DNA of 64,000 nt, taken from assembly GCF_013113835.1 (NCBI RefSeq), contig NZ_VTYQ01000004.1, forward strand, positions 372,001 to 436,000, read 5' to 3'. Shown here piece after piece: positions 34,009 to 43,185 of this stretch. Numbering within the stretch: position 1 is the stretch's first letter; each line of letters starts with the position of its first letter. The notes under the pieces were generated by a model. That model was not told the DNA's origin. It worked only from the letters and a program-made list of their open reading frames with translations, and ran no database searches. Source of the stretch: Vibrio sp. RE88 (lineage in GTDB: Bacteria > Pseudomonadota > Gammaproteobacteria > Enterobacterales > Vibrionaceae). The position numbers were made by a program, and so were the translations under genes.

Positions 34009-35616
34009 ATGAGTGCGATGGCATGGCTGAACAGTATTAATGTACCTCGTAAGCGCTTGTTTTCAATATTATTACTCTGTCTATTTAATGTAGTATTGGC
34101 TGTGGTTCTCATCGTTTGTGCCAATCTTCACTTAGATTCTTCCACCAAGCAAGCAGCCAGAGAAATTGAAACACACTTCGATCGAATTAGAGGTGACTTT
34201 AATTATTTAGCGAAAGACAACAAGCTGGCTGAAAGCTGTGACGTGCTGTTAGTTGATATGCGACAGTCTGTGTTTGAAACGCATATGGCGAAGGAGGTCG
34301 CGGTCTTTAGGGAGGGTGGGCAGTTCTTCTGTGCGACCAACAAAGGTAAGGTATCGTTTAATCTCTATCCGCATATCTATCAAGAGCTTCAATCTTTACC
34401 GCTTCATCAAACAGTGGCCTATTTTAAAGCAGCGATAAACCGTCTTAACTCCATCGGTTTATTGTTCTTGGACGATCAACAGCGTGGCGTCAGTATTTTG
34501 ATTCCGCCTAGCTATCTTTTCGAGTTAATTGAACAGAATTTTGCTCCTCAAGGAATTGGTTTTGATCTTTGGGTAAGCGGGCAACTGGTAAACAACAAAT
34601 CTCCAATGACTTCATTAGATTCAGAGGTTTTTGGCCTGAGCGAGTACAAGGGGGAACGTTTTCCGTTTGCGTTAAAATCCCAAGTTGGTCATGCGTATTA
34701 TCTATCTTACATTTTCGATAAATATTGGGTGTTTCTGTTAGTTTCTAGTGTCGTTATCGTTTCTTATTCTTTTTCTAGCAAACGACGTATCGCCAAAAAT
34801 AGCTTGGAGTTTTCCCTTGTAGATGCACTGAATCGAGGGTATTTCGAATGTTATTATCAACCCATAATTGATGCGGACAGTCACAAGGCAATAGGGTGTG
34901 AAGCGTTACTACGTTGGAATGATCCTAAGCGAGGCTTCGTGTCGCCCGGCATATTCATCCCCTTAGCTGAAAAGCTCAATTTGATCAATCGCTTGACCTA
35001 TTACGTGTTTAATCAGGTTGTTGATTTTATTGCTAAAAATGAAAATGTTTTAATCGGCAAATACGTTAGCATTAACATAAGCCGTAAAACATTAATTGCG
35101 CCGAGACTGATTCGTATCGTTAAGCAGTTCCAGAAAGCCCATCCGCATGTACTAAAGAAACTGGTGTTTGAAATTACTGAGAATGGTGAATATACCGATG
35201 AGGAATTAGAACTCGCCAAGAACCATATTCAGGAGCTCTGTCGTGCTGGTATCCGGATTGCTGTTGATGATTTCGGAACGGGTTACTCTGGTTTGAATTT
35301 TGTCAGTCAACTGCCGTTTGAAATCATGAAGATTGATCGCGTGTTTGTGAAGAATCTTGATAAGCAACAGACGACGAAGCCTGTCCTTGAATCGATGCTC
35401 AACCTTGCAAGAAGCCGCAACATGACCGTGATAGTTGAAGGTGTAGAAACGGACATTCAATTGCAGATTCTATTAGATATGGGCTTTCTCTACATTCAAG
35501 GCTTCTTGTTTTCTCGCCCGCTTCCAGAAGATGAAGTTGTTGAGTATCTCAAATACATCAGCAACATTAAGATGAGCGGGCTGGAGTTTGCTTCCAACGC
35601 TGTATTGGAAAATTGA
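34009..35616 (+). CDS. EAL c-di-GMP phosphodiesterase with periplasmic CSS-type domain
   Basis: The protein has 535 residues. A membrane helix at about 17-40 and a second around 240-258 frame a periplasmic sensor domain with two Cys residues (Cys77 in ESCDVLL and Cys108 in FFCATNKG). This corresponds to the CSS-motif family, where a disulfide controls activity; the motif reads C-A-T here. The EAL domain (about 275-520) keeps CEALLRW, FEITENGEY, VDDFGTGYSG and MKIDRVFV, so it should hydrolyse c-di-GMP. There is no GGDEF domain. Periplasmic redox state (DsbA/B) is the predicted input. Confidence 0.9.
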   Translation: MSAMAWLNSINVPRKRLFSILLLCLFNVVLAVVLIVCANLHLDSSTKQAAREIETHFDRIRGDFNYLAKDNKLAESCDVLLVDMRQSVFETHMAKEVAVFREGGQFFCATNKGKVSFNLYPHIYQELQSLPLHQTVAYFKAAINRLNSIGLLFLDDQQRGVSILIPPSYLFELIEQNFAPQGIGFDLWVSGQLVNNKSPMTSLDSEVFGLSEYKGERFPFALKSQVGHAYYLSYIFDKYWVFLLVSSVVIVSYSFSSKRRIAKNSLEFSLVDALNRGYFECYYQPIIDADSHKAIGCEALLRWNDPKRGFVSPGIFIPLAEKLNLINRLTYYVFNQVVDFIAKNENVLIGKYVSINISRKTLIAPRLIRIVKQFQKAHPHVLKKLVFEITENGEYTDEELELAKNHIQELCRAGIRIAVDDFGTGYSGLNFVSQLPFEIMKIDRVFVKNLDKQQTTKPVLESMLNLARSRNMTVIVEGVETDIQLQILLDMGFLYIQGFLFSRPLPEDEVVEYLKYISNIKMSGLEFASNAVLEN

Positions 35617-35665
35617 GGGTGACTATTCTTTGTTGTTTTAAGATTGAATGGTATTGAATCCCCAT

Positions 35666-35926
35666 TTATGAGCCAAGCAAAAGAGAGACTTCGAGTAAAT
35701 GCGTTGATTTATCGGAAAATTGGGTGAAATCCTTATCAATGCGCAGATATTTCTCATCGAGTGAAGAAAAGGTTGTAATCGTTTTTAATGAGTCGATAAC
35801 TTCTGAGCTGTGGTTGTGAAGATATTGCTTAAAGCTGTCCAGTCGTACTTTATGGATGTTCTCGACTTTAGTGACTGCTTTTAGGATCGATTCTTCTGTT
35901 ATATTTGTTGTTTCTATGTGGTTCAT
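35666..35926 (-). CDS. Small hypothetical protein
   Basis: I do not recognise this 86-residue protein. It is mainly helical and charged (TEESILKAVTKVENIHKVRL) and has no signal or membrane segment. It lies on the minus strand between an EAL gene and an NmrA-like gene that ends with a terminator before it. The ribosome site is weak and codon use is ordinary. Confidence 0.55.
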   Translation of the reverse strand: MNHIETTNITEESILKAVTKVENIHKVRLDSFKQYLHNHSSEVIDSLKTITTFSSLDEKYLRIDKDFTQFSDKSTHLLEVSLLLGS

Positions 35927-36028
35927 AGATTTGTTGCTTCCGTAGTGTGATCGCAGAAAGCTAACATCTTCATTATTCTGGATATATGACCTAGATCAGT
36001 AGATAGTCGATTAATGTTTAGAAATCAG

Positions 36029-36053
36029 AAAGGAGCCATTTAGGCTCCTTTTT
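36029..36053. terminator. Hairpin terminator, NmrA-like gene
   Basis: A 9-bp perfect stem AAAGGAGCC/GGCTCCTTT (36029-36037 with 36043-36051) has an ATTTA loop. It lies directly after the stop of the minus-strand gene at 36056. The T run is better on the plus strand, so it may work both ways. Confidence 0.7.
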
Positions 36054-36055
36054 AC

Positions 36056-36694
36056 TTAGTACGCGACACCAATACGCTGGTTGGCGTGCTTGCCTGACTC
36101 AAGTTCATCTATCATAGCAACGGCGTAGTCAGCGACAGAGATACGGCTGTTGCCGTCGCTATCGGTTAACAACATGTCACCGCCTATGCGGTAAGGTGCT
36201 TGTTTCTCGCCGGGGAAAATATCCGCTGCAGGGCTAACGAAGGTCCAATTGATGGTACTTTCTAGAGAGCGAAATACTTCTAATGCTTCACCCATAGCGA
36301 CCGCTTCAGGCTTATACTCGTCAGGAAATTCTGGAATTGTCACAAGCTTAACTCCTGGTGCAACTTCCAGAGAACCTGCGCCACCGACCCAAAGTAGTCG
36401 AGAAGCAGTAGATTGAGGCAATTGCGTCAACAGAGTTTCTGCGGTTTTCGCTACGATGTCGTGATTGCCCGCCGCTCGTCCGCCAATGGAAGAGATCACC
36501 ACTTCGGCACCATCAACTGCGGCAGTGATATCAGAATTTTGGTCCAGTAAATCAAACTGTCGTGCTTCAACATTCTCTATTTCGAAGCCAGCTGGGTTTC
36601 TTACTAAAGCGATAACCTCATGTCCACGTGCTTTTGCTTCATTCACGATGTGGCTACCGATCCAACCTGATGCACCTAAAACTGCAATTTTCAT
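36056..36694 (-). CDS. NAD(P)-binding, NmrA/SDR-like protein
   Basis: From ATG 36694 (GGAG at 8 nt; the ATG 6 bases upstream is too close to that site) the protein has 212 residues. An N-terminal Rossmann motif KIAVLGASGWIGSHI (GxxGxxG) is followed by VEARQFDLLD, VVISSIGG, LLWVGGAGSLEV and WTFVSPAADIFPGE, typical of NmrA/YwnB-like atypical SDR proteins. These bind NADP(H) and act as quinone/redox enzymes or redox sensors. It is divergent from a LysR gene with a palindrome between, a common pair in which the regulator controls the reductase. Confidence 0.88.
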   Translation of the reverse strand: MKIAVLGASGWIGSHIVNEAKARGHEVIALVRNPAGFEIENVEARQFDLLDQNSDITAAVDGAEVVISSIGGRAAGNHDIVAKTAETLLTQLPQSTASRLLWVGGAGSLEVAPGVKLVTIPEFPDEYKPEAVAMGEALEVFRSLESTINWTFVSPAADIFPGEKQAPYRIGGDMLLTDSDGNSRISVADYAVAMIDELESGKHANQRIGVAY

Positions 36695-36779
36695 CTTCAT
36701 ATCTCCTGTCAGTAATTCAGTATTTCGTAACAACAAATGCAGTCTAATAGATACATATCTAGCGATAAATGAGCGTATG

Positions 36780-36796
36780 TGATACACATTGTATCA
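36780..36796. promoter_or_regulatory. Palindromic operator in NmrA-LysR divergent region
   Basis: TGATACA-CAT-TGTATCA is a perfect 7-3-7 palindrome located 24 bases before the LysR start, between the divergent genes. It is a good candidate LysR-regulator site, though it is not an exact T-N11-A motif. Confidence 0.55.
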
Positions 36797-36819
36797 ATAA
36801 AAGTTACTAATGGTGGCGT

Positions 36820-37710
36820 ATGGATCGCTTAGTCGCAATAAGAAGTTTTGTTGAAGTCGCGAATGCTAAGAGCTTTACCAAGGCAGCGGAATCACTAGAT
36901 ATCAGCCGGTTGCAGGTGTCTCGACATGTACAGGAGATCGAGAACTGGCTTCAACAGCGTTTGCTTCATCGCACGACGAGAAAGGTCAGTTTAACTCACG
37001 CTGGTGAGCAGGCGTTTGTTCGGTGCCAGCGCATTTTAGATGAAGCTGCGGCACTAGAATTAGACTCAATGAATGGTAAAGAGGCTTTAGCGGGAACCAT
37101 TAGGGTGGCTTCACCGATTGGGTTTGCACAGAATCTGCTAATCGATAGAGTCCAAAATTTTGTGTCACGCCATCCACAAGTTGTAATCGATATATTGGCT
37201 TCCGATCAAAACTCAGAGCTGGTGGATGAGAGAGTGGATGTTGCATTGCGCTTCACTGATAAACCAGCGGACAACCTAATTGCTCGAAGGTTAATGGCAA
37301 TTGATACGGCCATATGCGCATCGCGGGAGTATCTAACCGAATTTGGAGAACCTAAACACGCCGAAGAGTTAGCAGGCCACAACTGTTTAACACATTTAAA
37401 TGCCAAAAACTGGTTGTTCGTTAAAGACAATAAAACGGTGGATGTTGCAGTATCGGGCAATGTTAGAGCGAACGATCTGAGTACTTTAGTGAGGGTCGCG
37501 GTTAATGGAAAGGGAGTGATTCGGTTACCGTGCGACTTAGCCAACCCATTAATAGAGAAAGGGGAGTTGATCTCCATTCTAAATGACTATCACTATCCAA
37601 GTTATGCGCTATGGGCAGTGTATTTGTCGCGAAGCTATCAGCAGCCCCTTGTACGACAGTTTATCGACTATCTGGTTGAATGTTGGCAAGAGGACATAAA
37701 ACGAAAATAA
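36820..37710 (+). CDS. LysR-family transcriptional regulator
   Basis: The protein has 296 residues. An N-terminal winged helix (SFVEVANAKSFTKAAESLDI through VSRHVQEIENWLQQRLLHRT) is followed by a periplasmic-binding-like effector domain (about 90-290). The form resembles CrgA/AaeR-like regulators. It is divergent from the NmrA-like gene, so it probably regulates that gene and itself through the palindrome between them. The effector is unknown. Confidence 0.9.
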   Translation: MDRLVAIRSFVEVANAKSFTKAAESLDISRLQVSRHVQEIENWLQQRLLHRTTRKVSLTHAGEQAFVRCQRILDEAAALELDSMNGKEALAGTIRVASPIGFAQNLLIDRVQNFVSRHPQVVIDILASDQNSELVDERVDVALRFTDKPADNLIARRLMAIDTAICASREYLTEFGEPKHAEELAGHNCLTHLNAKNWLFVKDNKTVDVAVSGNVRANDLSTLVRVAVNGKGVIRLPCDLANPLIEKGELISILNDYHYPSYALWAVYLSRSYQQPLVRQFIDYLVECWQEDIKRK

Positions 37711-37711
37711 A

Positions 37712-37735
37712 AAGCCCGGCGAAAGTGCCGGGCTT
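37712..37735. terminator. Terminator between LysR and AgcS genes
   Basis: A 9-bp perfect GC-rich stem AAGCCCGGC/GCCGGGCTT has a 6-base GAAAGT loop. On the minus strand it is followed by a T-rich run (complement of 37705-37711), so it ends agcS and may also end the convergent lysR. Confidence 0.8.
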
Positions 37736-37759
37736 GAATTTCTTAGAGGCTGAGATTAC

Positions 37760-39310
37760 TTACTGCTCAACCGCTTCAGTCTGAGATTGCTTCTGCTGAA
37801 CTTTGTACACTTTACCCGCATTGAATCGTTCTAGGTAATCAGCTAGATCGCGTTTCACTTCTGGAACCAGAATGTACAGACCAATAATGTTCACTAGTGC
37901 CATCGCGAAGATCATCGCATCAGAGAAGTCGATAACAGGACCTAGGTTCATTGCTGCACCAATCACAACGAAGATACAGAATTTAACCTTGAAGATAAGC
38001 TCCGCTGTTTTGCTCTCACCAAACAGGTAAGTCCAAGCTTTAAGACCGTAGTAAGACCAAGAGATCATTGTAGAGAAAGCAAATAGAACAACGGCAATAG
38101 CAAGAATGTAAGGGAACCAGCCGATTGCGCTACCAAATGCTGCTGAAGTCAGTTCAACACCCGCTAGGCCTGTGTCTGTATCTAGGTGACCTGTGATGAT
38201 GATAACTAGGGCTGTCATAGTACAAATTACAACGGTATCGATGAACGGTTCTAGTAGAGAAACGAAACCTTCAGACATTGGTTCTTTCGTTTTCACCGCA
38301 GCGTGAGCGATGGCTGCAGAACCGACACCTGCTTCGTTCGAGAATGCTGCACGTTTGAAGCCTTGGATAAGTACGCCAATTACACCACCAGCGATACCTT
38401 CACCCGTGAATGCACCGTTAAAGATAGCGCCAAAAGCGTCATCAATGCGATCAAAGTTCATCAAGATGATAATAAGAGCAGCACCGACGTAAATAGACGC
38501 CATGAAAGGTACGACTTTCTCAGTAACTTTAGCGATAGACTTGATACCACCGATGATAACAATACCAACAATGACGGCCAGGATAAGACCAAACAACCAG
38601 CCTTTATCAGCGAAGAATGAAGCGTCGCCACCTGTTACACCGACTACCTGCTTGAACGCTTGGTTAGCTTGGAACATGTTACCGCCACCAAGAGAACCAC
38701 CGATCGCAAACACAGAGAACAGAACAGCGAGAGTACGGCCAAATGCAGCGTTACCGCGTTTAGCTAGACCTTTGCTTAGGTAGTACATAGGACCACCTGA
38801 AACAGAGCCGTCTGGGTTGGTGTTACGATATTTCACACCGAGAGCACACTCTACGAACTTACTCGACATACCCAGAAGACCAGCAAGGATCATCCAGAAT
38901 GTTGCACCTGCGCCACCAATAGAAACAGCGACCGCAACACCAGCGATGTTACCAAGACCAACCGTACCAGACAGAGCCGTAGTCAGTGCTTGAAAGTGAG
39001 ATACCTCGCCATCTTCTTTGGCTTTTGGATCTGAGAATTTACCGGAGACTAATTGAACTGCGTGTTTGAACCCACGGAAGTTGATGAAGCCAAGGTAAAA
39101 GGTAAAGAAGCTTGCTGCAATAACCAACCAAAGAACGATCCAAGGCACCTGTACGTCTGTAAAAGGGAAAGGAATGGTCGAGAAGATCATGCCTACAAAT
39201 GGGTTGACGATAGGTGCAACGACTTCGTTGATTTTGTCATCCAAGTTGGATGCCGCAGCGCTACCCGCAAAAAGACTTGCCAAAACGGCAAGCGATATAC
39301 GCTTTGTCAT
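37760..39310 (-). CDS. Alanine/glycine:cation (Na+) symporter, AgcS family
   Basis: The protein has 516 residues with a signal-like N-terminus and about 11 membrane helices. The family signature appears as [20 protein letters not shown], then [11 protein letters not shown], and [19 protein letters not shown]. It imports alanine or glycine with Na+. The strong AGGAAAAG ribosome site and codon pattern suggest good expression. I looked for a glycine riboswitch in the leader and found none. It is monocistronic with its own terminator. Confidence 0.93.
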   Translation of the reverse strand: MTKRISLAVLASLFAGSAAASNLDDKINEVVAPIVNPFVGMIFSTIPFPFTDVQVPWIVLWLVIAASFFTFYLGFINFRGFKHAVQLVSGKFSDPKAKEDGEVSHFQALTTALSGTVGLGNIAGVAVAVSIGGAGATFWMILAGLLGMSSKFVECALGVKYRNTNPDGSVSGGPMYYLSKGLAKRGNAAFGRTLAVLFSVFAIGGSLGGGNMFQANQAFKQVVGVTGGDASFFADKGWLFGLILAVIVGIVIIGGIKSIAKVTEKVVPFMASIYVGAALIIILMNFDRIDDAFGAIFNGAFTGEGIAGGVIGVLIQGFKRAAFSNEAGVGSAAIAHAAVKTKEPMSEGFVSLLEPFIDTVVICTMTALVIIITGHLDTDTGLAGVELTSAAFGSAIGWFPYILAIAVVLFAFSTMISWSYYGLKAWTYLFGESKTAELIFKVKFCIFVVIGAAMNLGPVIDFSDAMIFAMALVNIIGLYILVPEVKRDLADYLERFNAGKVYKVQQKQSQTEAVEQ

Positions 39311-39982
39311 GCTTTTCCTGCCTATGCATTATGGTTTATATGAATATTATTTATATAGATGCTGTGTTTGTTACATGTGTGTAACAATTTGGTATTATTC
39401 ATTTTATAAATAGGTCCGCAACATCTTTGACGGAAAACTTGATCCAGCAAACAATTCTGATATTCGCTAACTCCAGAAGGGTAAATTGAACTTCTCAACT
39501 GCTTTTTTGATAAAAGGTGGAACTATTGACGATATTTTAGTTTTCCATGTGGTCGTTCATACTGTATTGAAGGCCAAAATATAAAACTGTGTGATTAAAG
39601 TTTGAACAGCAGACAAATTTGCGTTAAGGCCCATTGGAAGTGATTTGTGATGATTTATACTCTTATGGTGAATATTGATTCATCGCGTTTATACGATAAT
39701 CTTACTACTCCACATAGTTCACGTATCTAACTCACTATTTGGTCATCAAAATTCTCTCTCGTTAACGTAACAAGAGGGCATGATATGGCATTTCAAATTG
39801 TTCTTGTTGGGGCTCTAATAAGGCTGTCTGCACAAAACTACATCAAAATATGAAGTGATTTGCTTTAGAGTCTCGCACTGTCACCTTTTTGTCATAGTCT
39901 CTCGGTACTTTTCAGTCCGGATGTCATTTCGAGCTTTGTTTTTGGAATGATGTACGTAGTTTGTAACTAAAAGCAGAAGAAA
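39311..39982. other. Intergenic region between agcS and small hypothetical gene
   Basis: The 672-base gap holds the agcS promoter region and, on the plus strand, a possible 22-codon peptide gene at 39785-39853. No operator, riboswitch or RNA gene is recognised. Confidence 0.45.
39785..39853 (+). CDS. Possible 22-residue hydrophobic peptide
   Basis: A 22-codon frame starts at ATG 39785, 6 bases after an AGAGGG ribosome site. The product begins MAFQIVLVGALIRL and is hydrophobic, like many small membrane peptides. Good initiation signals are the only support; it could be chance. Confidence 0.3.
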   Translation: MAFQIVLVGALIRLSAQNYIKI

Positions 39983-40234
39983 ATGACAAGAAAGTTGAGT
40001 GAGCTAGATGATGTAATCATCAAGAACCTGCAAGATAACGGATTGATCAAAAGCGAAGCTGAAGCGTATTTAAAGCGTAATGTGTATAAGCTGGAAAAGC
40101 ATGAAGTGGATACGATTAAGAATTACGCCGAACACTTTGGTCTCAATGCAAAAGAGCGAATCATTGAAGATATCCTTGAGCTTCGAAGAGAGGCGCTTAT
40201 GTTGAAGCTTATCTCCCAATCTGCCGTTGTATAA
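39983..40234 (+). CDS. Small hypothetical protein, helical
   Basis: This 83-residue protein is rich in Lys and Glu with predicted helices (AEAYLKRNVYKLEKHEVDTI and AKERIIEDILELRREALMLK). It has no signal or membrane segment. An AGAAGA ribosome site lies before the ATG, and base composition agrees with the flanks. I do not recognise a family. It is alone in its orientation before the convergent pirin gene. Confidence 0.6.
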   Translation: MTRKLSELDDVIIKNLQDNGLIKSEAEAYLKRNVYKLEKHEVDTIKNYAEHFGLNAKERIIEDILELRREALMLKLISQSAVV

Positions 40235-40298
40235 GCTGAGGGTAGAGAATTTTTAAGCCTCAGAGAAGGTTAGCTCGCTCTGAGGCTCGATCAAATTG

Positions 40299-40994
40299 TT
40301 AAGGTAAGTCAAATATTAGAGCAGTAACTGGTGCATCTCCCGAGTTTTTGAAAGAAACCGATGTGGTCGCCTCAACTTTTGCTCCGTCACCTGAGTGCAG
40401 TACGGTACTGTCGACGGTCAATTGTCCTTCTACTTGATGGATGTAGACATTTCTGCCTTGTGTAATCTCATAGTCAATGTGTTGACCAGCAGTCAAAATC
40501 AACTGTTGAAGAGAGGCATCCTGCTTTATATGCAGGGTGCCATTTCGACCATCGGGTGTTGCGATAGGCGTTAACCCCTCGGCTTTACCAAAGTCTTTCT
40601 GCTGATAGCCAGGTTGATTACCGAACGTATTTGGTTGAATCCAAATCTGTAGAAATCGTAGAGTTTCGGAGTCAGACGCGTTGTACTCGCTATGATAAAT
40701 TCCACGGCCAGCGGACATTAGCTGGAATTCTCCAGCAGGCAAGGTTTGAATATTGCCTTCGCTGTCTTTGTGCTCGATGGCGCCTTCCAACACATAGCTG
40801 ATGATTTCCATATCTCTGTGACCGTGTGTGGTAAACCCAGCACTTGGCTGAACGATATCGTCATTAATCACTCGTAAAGCAGAAAATCCCATGTGTTTTG
40901 GATCATAGTAATCACCAAAGGAAAACGTATGTTTACTATCCAGCCAGCCAAAACTTGCGCCGCCACGATCATCTGAGTGTCTAACTGTAATCAT
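40299..40994 (-). CDS. Pirin-family bicupin (YhhW-like)
   Basis: From ATG 40994 (GGAGGG at 8 nt) the protein has 231 residues. Two cupin domains are seen. The first has metal residues in FTTHGHRDMEIISYVLEG (two His, Glu) and GRGIYHSEYN (His). The second is shorter and lacks metal residues, as usual. Some pirins oxidise quercetin-type flavonoids in vitro; the physiological role is unsettled. It is the second gene of a pair with DoxX, a frequent pair controlled by LysR or redox regulators. Confidence 0.9.
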   Translation of the reverse strand: MITVRHSDDRGGASFGWLDSKHTFSFGDYYDPKHMGFSALRVINDDIVQPSAGFTTHGHRDMEIISYVLEGAIEHKDSEGNIQTLPAGEFQLMSAGRGIYHSEYNASDSETLRFLQIWIQPNTFGNQPGYQQKDFGKAEGLTPIATPDGRNGTLHIKQDASLQQLILTAGQHIDYEITQGRNVYIHQVEGQLTVDSTVLHSGDGAKVEATTSVSFKNSGDAPVTALIFDLP

Positions 40995-41018
40995 AAGATT
41001 GCCCTCCAATGTTCGTTG

Positions 41019-41462
41019 TTAAGCGAATTTCTTTGCGATGAATTGGTCAACAGCTGCTTTGCCCGAACCTGATAATGCTAGTGAAACACTCGCTGCCATA
41101 AGTGCTAGGCCAAACTCATAGCCGTTGTTTGACATGAAAAGTCCATTCTCAAAGTGAACTGAGAAAATGGCAACGAGCATAGTAAATGCAAGAGCAATGG
41201 AAGCCGGACGTGTAAGAAGGCCAAGCAAAATGAAAAGACCACCAAAGAACTCAGCACTGCCCGCTAACAATGCCATTAGAACACCAGGCCCTAGACCTAT
41301 AGATGCCATCCACTGACCAGTCCCTTCCAGCCCATAACCACCAAACCAGCCAAATAGTTTTTGTGCGCCATGCACCATAAAAATAATCCCAACGGGAATA
41401 CGTAGTGCCAGCGCGCTGTAACCTGCTTTTGATTCTGTCAGTGTTTTCAGTAGAGCTTTCAT
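41019..41462 (-). CDS. DoxX-family membrane protein
   Basis: From ATG 41462 (GAGGATG) the protein has 147 residues with four membrane helices. The opening RIPVGIIFMVHGAQKLFGWF and the segment LLAGSAEFFGGLFILLGLLTR are DoxX-family hallmarks. DoxX-like proteins sit in the inner membrane and are tied to redox or oxidative-stress functions. It is 24 bases upstream of the pirin gene, so the two form an operon. Confidence 0.9.
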   Translation of the reverse strand: MKALLKTLTESKAGYSALALRIPVGIIFMVHGAQKLFGWFGGYGLEGTGQWMASIGLGPGVLMALLAGSAEFFGGLFILLGLLTRPASIALAFTMLVAIFSVHFENGLFMSNNGYEFGLALMAASVSLALSGSGKAAVDQFIAKKFA

Positions 41463-41752
41463 CGTGTCATCCTCAAATTTTCCAAATTCAGCAATAGGGG
41501 GCTTATGCCTCTCCCTCAATGATTGAAACTAAGTTTAGGTGCTGATGAGGTGAGAAAAAATCGGAGAAAACTAACATACTCGTTCGAAATATTTGAATGA
41601 GTGTGTTGTGAGAGAGGGGAGATTCAAAATCTAGGGGATTTTGACAAGATTGGATTGGTTACCGCAATGCTAACGGTATTCGATGTTCTGCAATATCGTT
41701 CAATACTGTTTTTCTCCTAGTCGTTATCTTGGTGAAAAAGAGGAGATACGAG

Positions 41753-42346
41753 ATGGAAAATTTGATATTGGCGATGGTGGTGTTTGCATTCGTTGGAGCC
41801 GTGACACCTGGCCCAGTGAATTTATTGGCGACAACCACTGCGGTAAATGACGGATTAAGGGCAGCGTCAAAGCACGTTCTGGGCGCATCGATAGCGTATG
41901 CTGCTGTCGTGTTTGGTACTGGGCAGATGATGCAAACGCTGGCTTCAACGTTACCCAAGCTTGAGTTTTGGATGCAGTTAATCGGCAGTAGCTTCTTGTT
42001 TTACCTTGCTTACCAAATCTTTGTAGCGCCGGTACAAGGTGTCGCTGTCCAGCAAGGGCAAAGTTCAGGCTGGGTGACTGGATGTTTGACTCAAATACTC
42101 AACCCCAAGGCATGGTTGGTCGCGATGTCCGGCGTAAGTCTTTACGTAATAGGGCAGGAAAATGAACAATATTCCTTATGGCTATTTACTCTGGTTTCAT
42201 TATTAGTCTGTGTGATCGGTGTTGGTATATGGGCGATGATTGGCCGTGTTTTAGCGAATCGACTTGCAAATCCACGAGCTCATCGCCAATTTAATAGATT
42301 CATGGCAATGATGCTATGCGTGTCTGTCGTGATGATTTGGCTCTGA
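41753..42346 (+). CDS. LysE/RhtB-family exporter
   Basis: From ATG 41753 (AGAGGAGA) the protein has 197 residues with about six membrane helices. The N-terminal AFVGAVTPGPVNLLATTTAV is the LysE/RhtB signature. It exports amino acids or related metabolites across the inner membrane. It is followed by two tandem AraC-type regulator genes, with 16 bp to the first, so the set is probably co-transcribed or co-regulated. The substrate is unknown. Confidence 0.9.
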   Translation: MENLILAMVVFAFVGAVTPGPVNLLATTTAVNDGLRAASKHVLGASIAYAAVVFGTGQMMQTLASTLPKLEFWMQLIGSSFLFYLAYQIFVAPVQGVAVQQGQSSGWVTGCLTQILNPKAWLVAMSGVSLYVIGQENEQYSLWLFTLVSLLVCVIGVGIWAMIGRVLANRLANPRAHRQFNRFMAMMLCVSVVMIWL

Positions 42347-42362
42347 ATACGATGGTGAGAGA

Positions 42363-43175
42363 ATGAAGAAAGATAAAAGTGCGAGCTTCAAGCAGAGTAC
42401 GGTTCTTCCATGGATCGAGTTGCGTGTCGCCAATCAGTCGACGGCATGTTATGACGCGCACTCCCATGATGAATTTTCATTTGGCATTATCAATCAGGGC
42501 CGTGCAGATTACCGAAATCGGCGCAATACACATCAGATTGGTCAGGGGGATATCGTTACTATTAACCCTGCAGATATTCACTCGTGTAATCCACACCAAG
42601 GTACTTGGTCCTATAGTATGTTGTTTGTTGATGCGTTGGAGATGGGAGAAATTCAGCGAGAAATGAGTTCGAATCAACAATATGACTACTTAGCTTTTGA
42701 GAAGGATTTAGAGCGTCATCCGGAATTTCAGCAACGGTATTTGGCACTTTTTTCCGCCCTTCAGAGCGAAGAAAATGTGTTGTTAGCTCAATCTTGTTTG
42801 TATGATTTTATTGAGCTTAGTTCTCGACAGAGAGTTAAACCGATGGCAAAGACCGGTTTGTCGAGTCTTGTGGTGGTGCGCGAGAAGTTAATGGATGAAC
42901 TGAGTAACTCTCATTCCTTAGAAGAGCTAGCCGAGGAGGCGGGAATGAGCCGATATCAGCTTTTACGTGCTTTCAAGGACCACTATGGGTTGCCGCCGTA
43001 CGCTTATCTAATGGATGAGAAAATCAAGCGAGCGAAAGTGATGCTCAAGTCCGGGGAAGGCATCGTTGATGTTGCCAATAACCTGGGTTTCTCAGATCAG
43101 GCGCATTTTCAGCGACATTTCAAAAAGAAACTTGCTGTGACACCTAAGTTTTATCAGTCTCACTTTGTGGAGTGA
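42363..43175 (+). CDS. AraC-family regulator with cupin-like sensor, first of tandem pair
   Basis: The protein has 270 residues. An N-terminal cupin-like sensor (HSHDEFSFGIINQGRADYRN and GDIVTINPADIHSCNP) is followed by the AraC double helix-turn-helix (about 165-265: LEELAEEAGMSRYQLLRAFK and IVDVANNLGFSDQAHFQRHF). Regulators of this layout next to LysE-type exporters usually control the exporter. It ends 10 bases before the next AraC gene. Confidence 0.9.
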   Translation: MKKDKSASFKQSTVLPWIELRVANQSTACYDAHSHDEFSFGIINQGRADYRNRRNTHQIGQGDIVTINPADIHSCNPHQGTWSYSMLFVDALEMGEIQREMSSNQQYDYLAFEKDLERHPEFQQRYLALFSALQSEENVLLAQSCLYDFIELSSRQRVKPMAKTGLSSLVVVREKLMDELSNSHSLEELAEEAGMSRYQLLRAFKDHYGLPPYAYLMDEKIKRAKVMLKSGEGIVDVANNLGFSDQAHFQRHFKKKLAVTPKFYQSHFVE

Positions 43176-43185
43176 ATCCAGTCCG

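Noticed and set aside
39311..39500. Glycine riboswitch upstream of the alanine/glycine symporter
   Set aside because: Such riboswitches occur before AgcS genes in Vibrio, so I looked for the conserved core elements in the reverse complement; none were found.
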